Shown: positions 1 to 6,694 of the stretch, piece after piece
How the letters are laid out: each line of letters starts with the position of its first letter
Numbering within the stretch: position 1 is the first letter of the stretch
Assembly (NCBI GenBank): GCA_018666055.1
Contig: JABJAS010000230.1
Location: forward strand, 1 to 6,746
Source: Halieaceae bacterium
GTDB taxonomy: Bacteria > Pseudomonadota > Gammaproteobacteria > Pseudomonadales > Halieaceae
Length of the DNA stretch: 6,746 bases
Direction: 5' to 3'
The notes under the pieces: generated by a model
The model's input: only the letters and a program-made list of their open reading frames with translations
Told to the model about the DNA's origin: nothing
Databases searched by the model: none
Position numbers and translations under genes: made by a program

Positions 1-665
1 GCGAAATTGATCAGATCTGCCATGAGTATATTGTCGACGTTCAGCAAGCCATACCGGCGCCTTTAAACTATAAGGGATTTCCGAAGTCGATCTGCACCTC
101 GGTCAACGAGGTGATATGCCATGGCATCCCCTCCGACAATAAAAAGTTACGCAATGGCGACATCATCAATATTGACGTCACTGTGATTAAGGATGGCTGG
201 CATGGTGATACGAGCATCATGCTCGGCGTTGGCGATGTGGCGCCCCATGCAGAACGCCTAATGCGCACCACGCAGGAATGCCTTTATCAAGCACTAGCGC
301 TGGTCAAGCCCGGTGCAGCACTGGGTGATTTAGGACACGTGATTCAACAGCATGCCGAGTCCAACTATTATTCGGTTGTCAGAGAATATTGCGGGCATGG
401 TATCGGCCAAGTTTTCCACGAGGAGCCACAGGTATTGCATTACGGCAAGCCAGGGACTGGCCTTCGATTGGAATCGGGCATGACGTTTACCGTAGAGCCG
501 ATGATCAATGCTGGAAAACGCTATACCAAACTGAATACACGCGACGGCTGGACCGTGACTACCCGGGACGGCCGCCTATCTGCACAGTGGGAACATACCA
601 TCGCAGTCACTGATACTGGCTGTGAGGTCTTTACCCGGAGGCGGGATGAGCAGTTCCCTTTCTGA
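1..665 (+). CDS. map: Methionine aminopeptidase type I, 3' part (5' end outside window)
   Basis: Removes the initiator methionine from nascent cytosolic proteins using a two-metal centre. The reading frame is open from base 3 to TGA at 663-665, giving 220 residues. Aligned from memory with E. coli Map, the first complete codon corresponds to about residue 40, so some 39 N-terminal residues lie upstream. All expected metal ligands and the catalytic His are visible: CHGIP (E. coli H79), NIDVTV (D97), HGDTS (D108), GHGIG (H171), FHEEPQ (H178), VEPM (E204) and WEHT (E235). The protein is therefore intact as far as seen. The C-terminus is a short charged tail (RRRDEQFPF) encoded where the gene overlaps the start of glnD by 20 nt, so the two are probably translated from the same message. 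Family assignment is very secure. In many gammaproteobacteria map lies next to rpsB-tsf, but that side is outside the window. Confidence 0.97.
   Translation, partial: EIDQICHEYIVDVQQAIPAPLNYKGFPKSICTSVNEVICHGIPSDNKKLRNGDIINIDVTVIKDGWHGDTSIMLGVGDVAPHAERLMRTTQECLYQALALVKPGAALGDLGHVIQQHAESNYYSVVREYCGHGIGQVFHEEPQVLHYGKPGTGLRLESGMTFTVEPMINAGKRYTKLNTRDGWTVTTRDGRLSAQWEHTIAVTDTGCEVFTRRRDEQFPF
637..641 (+). promoter_or_regulatory. Ribosome binding site of glnD
   Basis: GGAGG lies 4 nt before the ATG at 646, inside the last codons of map. It decides the glnD start: an in-frame GTG at 622 would add eight residues (starting MRSLPGGG) but has no comparable purine-rich site before it. The spacing is slightly short but workable. 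Confidence 0.7.
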
Positions 666-3342
666 GGCCAGTCAAGACCATCAACTTCCGCCCCTGTGCA
701 CGGAACGTTTCACCGAGGAGGGACCCGTCGAGGTAGTGCGCGAGTACCTCAGTGCGACCCGCGCGACGCTGGCGGCGGCGTTTCACCCCAGCAAACCCAT
801 TACCCCCCTGTTACGAGATGCCAGTAACGCGGTCGACATGGCGCTCAGTCAACTGTGGCAGACGCAGGTGGGTGACCCTGCCGACGTTGCCTTAATCGCA
901 GTGGGCGGATACGGGCGCGGGGAGCTCTTTCCGCACTCCGACATCGATATACTGGTCCTAACAAGATCGACTCCTGTCGACGCGGTTACCCTCAAACTCG
1001 AGGGTTTCATCACCATGCTGTGGGATATTGGCCTGCAAATCGGGCACAGCGTCAGGACGCTTGCGGAGTGCGCAACGCTGGCCGAAGAAGATCTCACTGT
1101 GATCACCACGATGATGGAATCTCGACTGATTGCCGGCGACACCGCTCTTGAGGAAGCGCTCAAGCGCATCACAGACCCTACCAATATGTGGCCTCCCAAC
1201 GCGTTCATTCGGGGAAAACTCGGTGAGCAGCAGCGCCGCCATGACAAATACAGCAATACGGAATATGCACTCGAACCCAATATCAAACGCTCTCCCGGGG
1301 GCTTGAGAGACCTTCAGGTCATCGAATGGATCACGCTGCGTTGTTTCGACTTGGGACTGGAGGACATTGACCAACCGGATTTCTTGAGCCGCATTGAGCT
1401 AGATCAACTGAGAGACGGCAAGGAGTTTTTGAGTCAAGTCAGATTTGCACTGCACAGCATGACGGGCCGCGCCGAAGATCGGCTCTTATTCGATCACCAA
1501 AAAAAACTGGCTGAGCTTTGGGACGTGGTAGACGGAGACAAACTGGCTGTTGAGCAGTTCATGCAGGTGTATTACCGCTGGATGAAAACGCTCAGCCAGC
1601 TCAATGAGCTTCTGATAGAAGTCTTTGAGCACCGGTTATCCGAGGAGCCCGACTCAGAAGTTCGTGTCATCGACGGCGATTTTGAAGTCAGTGACTGTCG
1701 TATCCGGGCACGTCACGATGCGGTATTTACTCAAAACCCCAGCAATCTACTTCGGTTATTTGTTTTGATTGGCAATGACCAGCTGGTCGACCGTATCGAA
1801 CCGAATACACAGCGGCTGTTGCGCCGTGACGCACACCTCATCAATGAGGATTTCCGTGCCTCCACGATCAATCGATCTCTGTTTCTGGAGATATTGGGCG
1901 TGCCCCACAATATGACCAAGCAGCTGCGAAGAATGTCTCGCCATGGCGTGTTAGGCCGATATCTGCCTGCATTTGGCCGCATCATTGGGCAAATGCAGTT
2001 CGATTTATTCCACGCCTATACCGTGGATGCCCACACCACCGAGGTCATTGCGAATACGCGCCGCTTCATGCGTGCCGACTATACCGACCGCTTCCCAGTC
2101 TCGACCCGTATTGCACGCCGGTTGCGCGATCCTCGCTTGCTCTACATCGCCGCCTTGTTTCATGACATTGGTAAAGGCAGGGGGGGCGATCACTCCGAAC
2201 TGGGCGCAGTCGATGCGACCTATTTTTGTCTAACCCATGGGCTGTCAACCTCAGATGCCGACCTCGTCACCTGGCTCGTCCAAAATCACCTACTGATGAG
2301 CCAAATCGCACAAAAACGAGACATATCAGATCCTGAGGAAATCCAACGGTTCGCTGAAACGGTTGCCGACCAGGAACGATTGGACTACCTCTATACGCTC
2401 ACCGTAGCTGACATTGCCGGCACCAACCCTGAGTTGTGGAATGCTTGGCGCTCTTCCTTGATGCGCCAACTGTATACGGAGACGAGTCGAGCGCTGTCGC
2501 GGGGATTGCAGAATCCACTGGGGCGAGAGCAAGTCATTGAAGACACCAAACAGGCGGCTACCGAAGCGCTCGAATACCGAGGCTTTCTGCCCGAGGAACT
2601 CTTAAGTGCTTGGTCCACCCGCGGGGATGATTACTTTTTACGCGAGCGCCCCGAAGACATTGCTTGGCACACCGAAGCCATCGCTGATCATGACGTTAAA
2701 AGTGGCGCCCTCGTATTGGTCAGGCAGGCCAGCGATTCACCTATTGCCAATGCGACACAGATTTTTGTCCATACGGTGGACGCGCCGGATACCTTTGCCC
2801 GGATCTGTGCCGCATTAGAGTCATTGGACTACAGCATCCATGATGCCCGTATCTACAGCGATACCGATGGCAGTACGTTGGATACTTTCTTCGTATTAAA
2901 AAATAATGGTTCAACCCTTGATGCTCACCCTGACAACGCTGTCGAAATCAAACAGGCGATCCAGCATAGCCTGCATCACGCCACGCTAAGGACGATTTCC
3001 CGACACACACCCAGAACAGCCAAAGCATTTACCATTCCCACGACGGTTGATTTTTCGCAGGACGATTCGGGTGAGTTGACGATTTTAGAAGTCACCACGG
3101 CAGACCGACCGGGGCTTATGGCAAGGCTGGGTTCGGTAATGTCCCGTTATGCGGTGTCCATACAGGGCGCAAAAATCCAGACGCTGGGTGAACGCGTCGA
3201 AGATACCTTTTTTCTGGCCGATGCAGCAGGGGGCCAGCTGACCGATGCAACCCTAGTCGAACAACTCAAAAATGACCTGATCGCCGAGCTGGATGGTTTG
3301 ACGCGAGAGCCCGACAAGTTGCCTTCCGGGCACGACATTTGA
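646..3342 (+). CDS. glnD: Bifunctional PII uridylyltransferase / uridylyl-removing enzyme GlnD
   Basis: Cytosolic nitrogen sensor: it adds UMP to PII proteins (GlnB/GlnK) when glutamine is low and removes it when glutamine is high, which sets glutamine synthetase activity and NtrBC output. From the ATG at 646 the product is 898 residues, close to the roughly 890 of E. coli. Domains in order: nucleotidyltransferase with GGYGRGELFPHSDID at 87-101 (metal Asp99 and Asp101); a helical linker with the family motif KRSPGGLRDLQ; an HD phosphohydrolase domain with H456 and H463 (HAYTVDAH), HDIGKG at 506-511 and a further Asp at 589 (ADIAG); and two C-terminal ACT domains, about 706-780 and 812-885 (TADRPGLMARLG), which bind glutamine in characterised homologues. 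All activities look intact. Odd points are an A8 run at 1499-1506 and a G7 run at 2180-2186 within the HD motif. The stop codon overlaps the dapC start. Confidence 0.98.
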   Translation: MSSSLSEASQDHQLPPLCTERFTEEGPVEVVREYLSATRATLAAAFHPSKPITPLLRDASNAVDMALSQLWQTQVGDPADVALIAVGGYGRGELFPHSDIDILVLTRSTPVDAVTLKLEGFITMLWDIGLQIGHSVRTLAECATLAEEDLTVITTMMESRLIAGDTALEEALKRITDPTNMWPPNAFIRGKLGEQQRRHDKYSNTEYALEPNIKRSPGGLRDLQVIEWITLRCFDLGLEDIDQPDFLSRIELDQLRDGKEFLSQVRFALHSMTGRAEDRLLFDHQKKLAELWDVVDGDKLAVEQFMQVYYRWMKTLSQLNELLIEVFEHRLSEEPDSEVRVIDGDFEVSDCRIRARHDAVFTQNPSNLLRLFVLIGNDQLVDRIEPNTQRLLRRDAHLINEDFRASTINRSLFLEILGVPHNMTKQLRRMSRHGVLGRYLPAFGRIIGQMQFDLFHAYTVDAHTTEVIANTRRFMRADYTDRFPVSTRIARRLRDPRLLYIAALFHDIGKGRGGDHSELGAVDATYFCLTHGLSTSDADLVTWLVQNHLLMSQIAQKRDISDPEEIQRFAETVADQERLDYLYTLTVADIAGTNPELWNAWRSSLMRQLYTETSRALSRGLQNPLGREQVIEDTKQAATEALEYRGFLPEELLSAWSTRGDDYFLRERPEDIAWHTEAIADHDVKSGALVLVRQASDSPIANATQIFVHTVDAPDTFARICAALESLDYSIHDARIYSDTDGSTLDTFFVLKNNGSTLDAHPDNAVEIKQAIQHSLHHATLRTISRHTPRTAKAFTIPTTVDFSQDDSGELTILEVTTADRPGLMARLGSVMSRYAVSIQGAKIQTLGERVEDTFFLADAAGGQLTDATLVEQLKNDLIAELDGLTREPDKLPSGHDI

Positions 3343-4529
3343 ACGCGGGACTCGCACTGCTCCAGCCGTATCCGTTTGAGCGACTGGCGACGCTACTCCG
3401 CCACTCAGAGCCCGCCCTCAATCCAGTCATTCCGCTGACCGTGGGGGAGCCTCAGCATCCACCACCTGATGGCGCTGTCGCGCTCTTGCAGGAGCACGCG
3501 CTGCTGGTCGCAAAATATCCGGCGACCCAAGGGCGAGCGCAGTTGAGAGCCGCCATCGCACAGTGGCTGGCAAAACGCTTCGGGTTGTCATCGGTTGATC
3601 CCGAGCACCACGTTCTGCCGCTCAATGGCACTCGGGAGGGCTTATTTGCGCTCGCGCAAGCGGTGGTCAGCTCTCAACAGGCGGGGGCCGTCATTTGCCC
3701 TAACCCGTTTTATCAAATCTATGAAGGCGCCGCGCTACTCGCGGGCTCGCAGCCACTGTTGCTTAATTGCGATGAGCAAAATGGCTTTCTGCCAGATATT
3801 GATCTGGTTACGTCCGCGCAGTGGCAAAGCTGCCAACTGGTGTACTTATGCACTCCCGGTAATCCGGGGGGGGCCGTCATGTCTAGCCATCAATTACAGC
3901 GGCTAATTACGCTCGCCCATGAGCACAACTTTTTAATTGCCAGTGACGAATGCTATAGCGAAATCTACCCGGATGAAGCGGCTCCCCCCACGGGGCTGCT
4001 AGAAGCTGCCGCTGCCATGGGCAATACCGAATTTCGACATTGCCTGTGTTTTCACAGTTTATCTAAGCGCTCCAATTTGCCCGGCCTGCGGTCGGGTTTT
4101 GTCGCGGGAGATCCCGACTGGATCGGGCGTTTTCGTCGTTATCGAACCTATCATGGGTGTGCCATGCCACTACATCATCAGATTGCCAGTGAATGGGCTT
4201 GGGGTGACGAAGCGCATGTCGTAGCCAATCGTGCGCGATATCGGCAAAAATTTGAAGCCGTCGCACCCATTCTGTCTGCTGTCCTACCCACACCCAAACC
4301 CGATGCAGGCTTTTACCTGTGGCCGCAAACGCCGGTTGATGACGAACGCTTTGCCCAGAAGGTCTATGAGAGAGCCGGCGTTAGCCTGTTACCGGGCAGC
4401 TATCTCGCGCGCGAAACAACGGCAGGAAACCCAGGCGCCATGCGTGTCCGGATCGCTTTGGTTGCCGAACTGTCGCAGTGCGTCGAGGCAGCAGAGCGTA
4501 TTGCTGACTGCCTACGTCAAGGTTGGTAG
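3339..4529 (+). CDS. dapC: Succinyldiaminopimelate aminotransferase (class I/II PLP enzyme)
   Basis: Transfers an amino group from glutamate to N-succinyl-2-amino-6-ketopimelate, giving N-succinyl-LL-diaminopimelate, between DapD and DapE in lysine and peptidoglycan precursor synthesis. The product is 396 residues, normal for the family. PLP fold residues are visible: N175 in CTPGNPGG, D203 and Y206 in SDECYSEIY, the Schiff-base lysine K243 in SLSKRSNLPGLRSGF, and R371 in AMRVRIAL for the substrate carboxylate. The N-terminus LALLQPYPFERL resembles known DapC proteins and requires the TTG at 3339, which shares 4 nt (TTGA) with the glnD stop. No ATG or GTG is close by and no Shine-Dalgarno is evident, so translation probably depends on coupling to glnD. 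Other class I aminotransferases share the fold; the DapC call rests on the N-terminal motif and on dapD and dapE downstream. A G8 run (3866-3873) encodes part of the PGG motif. Confidence 0.92.
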   Translation: MNAGLALLQPYPFERLATLLRHSEPALNPVIPLTVGEPQHPPPDGAVALLQEHALLVAKYPATQGRAQLRAAIAQWLAKRFGLSSVDPEHHVLPLNGTREGLFALAQAVVSSQQAGAVICPNPFYQIYEGAALLAGSQPLLLNCDEQNGFLPDIDLVTSAQWQSCQLVYLCTPGNPGGAVMSSHQLQRLITLAHEHNFLIASDECYSEIYPDEAAPPTGLLEAAAAMGNTEFRHCLCFHSLSKRSNLPGLRSGFVAGDPDWIGRFRRYRTYHGCAMPLHHQIASEWAWGDEAHVVANRARYRQKFEAVAPILSAVLPTPKPDAGFYLWPQTPVDDERFAQKVYERAGVSLLPGSYLARETTAGNPGAMRVRIALVAELSQCVEAAERIADCLRQGW

Positions 4530-4531
4530 GA
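4528..4531 (+). promoter_or_regulatory. Likely ribosome binding site of nth
   Basis: AGGA overlaps the TAG stop of dapC and lies 8 nt before the GTG at 4540, but 17 nt before the ATG at 4549. Spacing therefore favours the GTG as the nth start, although the ATG remains possible. Confidence 0.5.
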
Positions 4532-4539
4532 CGGTTATC

Positions 4540-5202
4540 GTGGCAAACATGAGCAAAGCAGAGCGCATCTCGTACATCGGCGAGCGACTGCAATCATTGT
4601 ATCCCGAGACCCCCGTTCCCCTCGATCATCAGGACCCGTACACACTACTGATTGCTGTTTTACTGAGCGCACAATGCACTGATGAGCGAGTGAACCAAGT
4701 GACACCCGCACTGTTCGAGCAAGCCGACTCACCGGACCGGATGGTCTCGTTGTCGGTAGAGGCCATCCGCGCGATCATCCGCCCCTGCGGGCTTTCCCCT
4801 CAAAAATCAAAAGCCATTCATCGTCTCAGCCAAATATTACTCGACCTCTACGATGGCGAGGTGCCGGCCGACATGGCAGCGCTTGAGCAGCTCCCCGGTG
4901 TGGGCCACAAAACTGCCAGCGTTGTGATGGCACAAGCATTCGGTTTACCTACTTTTCCCGTGGACACTCATATTCACCGACTCGCTCAGCGCTGGGGACT
5001 CACACGCGGTCGCAATGTCGTGGAGACTGAACGAGACCTAAAACGTGCCTTCCCGATCGAATGTTGGAACGCATTGCATCTACAAATTATTTTTTATGGT
5101 CGGGAGTACTGTACCGCGCGGGGTTGTGATGGTCGTGTCTGCGAGATTTGTCGGACCTGCTACCCAGCGAGAAAGCACCCTAAGCAATGCAACAAAGCGT
5201 GA
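4540..5202 (+). CDS. nth: Endonuclease III (DNA glycosylase/AP lyase)
   Basis: Base-excision repair enzyme that removes oxidised pyrimidines and cleaves abasic sites. The product is 220 residues from GTG 4540, or 217 from ATG 4549; E. coli Nth has 211. Numbered from the GTG, the helix-hairpin-helix LPGVGHKTA carries the catalytic lysine K124 (E. coli K120), and VDTH carries the catalytic aspartate D142 (E. coli D138). LLIAVLLSAQCTDERVN is the conserved N-terminal helix. The C-terminal iron-sulfur region is atypical: cysteines at 191, 196, 201, 204 and 207, and another at 217, instead of C-X6-C-X2-C-X5-C. Phrases such as GLSPQKSKAIHRL and HLQIIFYGREYC suggest an Nth subgroup different from the E. 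coli/Pseudomonas one (from memory). The gene starts 10 nt after dapC, so it is probably cotranscribed; in E. coli nth sits with the rsx genes instead. Longer upstream starts within dapC are rejected because the added residues do not resemble Nth. Confidence 0.93.
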   Translation: MANMSKAERISYIGERLQSLYPETPVPLDHQDPYTLLIAVLLSAQCTDERVNQVTPALFEQADSPDRMVSLSVEAIRAIIRPCGLSPQKSKAIHRLSQILLDLYDGEVPADMAALEQLPGVGHKTASVVMAQAFGLPTFPVDTHIHRLAQRWGLTRGRNVVETERDLKRAFPIECWNALHLQIIFYGREYCTARGCDGRVCEICRTCYPARKHPKQCNKA

Positions 5203-5314
5203 ATCTAAAAGCCATTCTGCGCCGATTCTGCTAACCTTTGGTGGCACCGGGTTGCTGAGCGTGACTGAAATAGCGTCCTTGCAGCGCCCATCCACCAAGC
5301 CAAAGACCTTCACC
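5203..5314 (+). other. Intergenic gap with possible structured RNA leader before yffB-dapD
   Basis: This is the only substantial non-coding gap in the window (112 nt). An extended hairpin can be drawn: 5238-5244 (TTGGTGG) with 5292-5298 (CCACCAA), then GGG 5249-5251 with CCC 5287-5289, then GCTG 5254-5257 with CAGC 5282-5285, leaving a 24-nt loop. A competing small pairing, AACC 5233-5236 with GGTT 5250-5253, uses overlapping bases. ATTCTGC also repeats at 5214-5220 and 5225-5231, 11 nt apart. There is no U-run after the stem, so it is not a classical terminator, and I cannot make out a convincing -35/-10 promoter. The structure is an inference from hand pairing only. Confidence 0.3.
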
Positions 5315-5671
5315 ATGACGATAACGCCAACGATTTATGGAATCGCCAATTGCGACACCGTCCGCAAGGCACGAAAATGGCTTGATGCGCACCAGATTGC
5401 CTATGATTTCGTCGACGTCCGAGAACAATTGCCGTCGCCGTCTAAGGTGTCGCTGTGGCTCGAAAAAGTCGGTGTCGAACAACTCGTCAACCGACGCAGT
5501 ACCACGTGGAGAAATCTAGCCGATTCAGCACGGAAAGCGCTCGAGGATGGTGCTGCACAGCAAATATTACTGGATCATCCGACCTTGATAAAACGCCCAG
5601 TTCTTGAGCTGGGGAGCGAGGTCATAGTGGGGTTTTCGGCTGATCGCTATCAGCAACACTTTAACGTTTGA
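5315..5671 (+). CDS. yffB: YffB/ArsC-family thiol-dependent reductase
   Basis: Small thioredoxin-fold protein of the ArsC/Spx superfamily, 118 residues, the same length as E. coli YffB as I recall it. The N-terminal YGIANCDTVRKARKWL places the single redox cysteine at C13 (C-D-T-V, not CXXC). TTWRNL (63-68) and IKRPVL (92-97, with R94) are the family signatures, and R60 and R94 match the positions of arsenate-binding arginines in ArsC. The E. coli and P. aeruginosa relatives are usually described as probable glutathione-dependent thiol reductases; arsenate reduction is unproven for this branch and there are no ars genes here. In E. coli yffB sits directly before dapE, so its placement among dap genes is conserved across distant gammaproteobacteria. 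The ATG at 5315 is chosen from homology: the protein starts eight residues before the conserved YGI. Its Shine-Dalgarno is poor (AAAGA at 5302-5306). An in-frame GTG at 5261 would add 18 unrelated residues. Confidence 0.92.
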   Translation: MTITPTIYGIANCDTVRKARKWLDAHQIAYDFVDVREQLPSPSKVSLWLEKVGVEQLVNRRSTTWRNLADSARKALEDGAAQQILLDHPTLIKRPVLELGSEVIVGFSADRYQQHFNV

Positions 5672-5675
5672 GGAG
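5671..5675 (+). promoter_or_regulatory. Ribosome binding site of dapD
   Basis: AGGAG begins on the last base of the yffB stop codon and lies 8 nt before the GTG at 5684. This is a strong, well-spaced site that supports the GTG start and ties dapD translation to the end of yffB. Confidence 0.8.
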
Positions 5676-5683
5676 TCATTATC

Positions 5684-6694
5684 GTGGGCGCATTACATGG
5701 ATTTGGTCTGGGGATCGCCTCTGAAAACGCAGCCGGGGACACGCTTGACGTCTTTTACCCTCAACCGTTGAGCACTGTAACGGGGCCGCTCTGTGACGGA
5801 TTGACCGATGTTGCGGGTCGTTTAGACAGCACGCAACTGCGCGAACTCGCCACAATGCTGCACAAAATGGGCGAGAACGCATTGGGCGACTTGGCGACCC
5901 GACTGGCTGAGTCGGATCGGCCCATCGTGGCTGCGTTGCTCGCCGATAATCACCCCGCGAGCTCGGTTGAGGAGGCCTATCTCAAACTGCATCTCCTGTC
6001 GCATCGGCTGGTCAAACCACACCAGACTGACCTGACGGGACTCTTTGGCTTATTACCCAATGTCGCCTGGACTGATCAAGGGCCCGTCGATCTCACTGAG
6101 TTACCGCAGCGACAGCTGGATGCTCGGCTACGAGGCACCGTCCTTGAAGTCTCCAGCGTGGACAAGTTTCCCAAAATGACCAATTACGTTGTGCCAGCTG
6201 GCGTGCGCATCGCCCACACAGCAAGAGTTCGGCTTGGCGCCTATCTGGGAGAGGGGACCACCGTGATGCATGAGGGGTTCATTAATTTTAATGCGGGCAC
6301 TGAAGGTCCCGGTATGATTGAGGGGCGTATTGCAGCCGGGGTCTGGGTAGGGACAGGCTCCGATCTTGGAGGGGGCTGTTCTACTATGGGAACGCTTTCA
6401 GGCGGCGGCGATATCATTATCTCCGTCGGTCGCGAGTGTCTTATAGGGGCGAATGCTGGACTGGGTATTCCTTTAGGAGACCGTTGCACGATTGAAGCGG
6501 GACTCTTTGTTACTGCGGGTACCAAAGTCAGTCTGTTAGATGAATCAGGGAACGTGGTCGATATCGTTTCGGCGCGCACGTTGGCGGGCCGGCCCGATCT
6601 TTTGTTTCGGCGCCATTCAACCACCGGAGCGGTGCAATGTCTGACCAATCAGTCTGCCATTGCATTAAATGAGATGTTGCATGTCAATAATTGA
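5684..6694 (+). CDS. dapD: 2,3,4,5-tetrahydropyridine-2,6-dicarboxylate N-succinyltransferase
   Basis: Transfers succinyl from succinyl-CoA to tetrahydrodipicolinate, the committing step of the succinylase route to diaminopimelate and lysine; a cytosolic trimer in characterised relatives. The product is 336 residues from GTG 5684, near the roughly 344 of the P. aeruginosa enzyme and much longer than the roughly 274 of E. coli DapD, so it belongs to the long pseudomonad/actinobacterial type. The N-terminal helical part (about 1-150) contains the strongly conserved AYLKLHLLSHRLVKPH (98-113) and LFGLLPNVAWT (120-130). SSVDKFPKMTNYVVPAGVRI (157-176) leads into the left-handed beta-helix of hexapeptide repeats (about 170-285), which includes GEGTTVMHEG, FNAGTEGPGMIEGR and SDLGGGCSTMGTLSGGG. 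The C-terminus GRPDLLFRRHS and ALNEMLH are also family-typical. No residue or segment looks lost. It follows yffB by 12 nt and overlaps dapE by 14 nt, which indicates one operon. Confidence 0.98.
   Translation: MGALHGFGLGIASENAAGDTLDVFYPQPLSTVTGPLCDGLTDVAGRLDSTQLRELATMLHKMGENALGDLATRLAESDRPIVAALLADNHPASSVEEAYLKLHLLSHRLVKPHQTDLTGLFGLLPNVAWTDQGPVDLTELPQRQLDARLRGTVLEVSSVDKFPKMTNYVVPAGVRIAHTARVRLGAYLGEGTTVMHEGFINFNAGTEGPGMIEGRIAAGVWVGTGSDLGGGCSTMGTLSGGGDIIISVGRECLIGANAGLGIPLGDRCTIEAGLFVTAGTKVSLLDESGNVVDIVSARTLAGRPDLLFRRHSTTGAVQCLTNQSAIALNEMLHVNN

Noticed and set aside
622..645. GTG at 622 as an alternative glnD start
   Set aside because: The added residues (MRSLPGGG) are read through the ribosome site itself; GGAGG at 637-641 fits the ATG at 646.
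849..1374. Two overlapping minus-strand open frames (145 and 138 codons) within glnD
   Set aside because: Both lie opposite the conserved nucleotidyltransferase and linker regions of glnD, resemble no family, and are explained by codon bias of the sense gene.
4405..4414. 10-bp perfect palindrome TCGCGCGCGA in dapC, and another, GGGCCGGCCC, at 6586-6595 in dapD
   Set aside because: Both are within conserved coding sequence, occur once each in the window, and fit GC-rich codon choice; nothing indicates a binding site.
4231..4539. In-frame upstream extension of nth starting inside dapC (323 residues in total)
   Set aside because: The extension lies wholly in dapC in another frame, has low-complexity arginine-rich content typical of a shadow frame, and Nth is full length from 4540 or 4549.
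5240..5253. Possible factor-independent terminator after nth
   Set aside because: Local stems here are short (GGTG-G-CACC has no room for a loop) and no T-run follows, so termination is not supported.
5045..5314. Open reading frame continuing upstream of yffB, overlapping the end of nth, which would give a 208-residue protein
   Set aside because: The added residues have no resemblance to the ArsC/YffB fold, most of them overlap the well-conserved nth C-terminus, and YffB has the expected 118 residues from 5315. The upstream frame being open looks like chance.
5315..5671. Arsenate reductase (arsC) as the name for this gene
   Set aside because: It shares the fold and the C/R/R positions, but length, TTWR/IKRP signatures and dap neighbourhood fit YffB, and there are no arsR, arsB or other arsenic genes nearby.
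6241..6648. 135-codon open frame on the minus strand within dapD
   Set aside because: It is antisense to the strongly conserved beta-helix of DapD, rich in P, S and T as expected from the reverse of Gly-rich codons, and shows no recognisable family or ribosome site.
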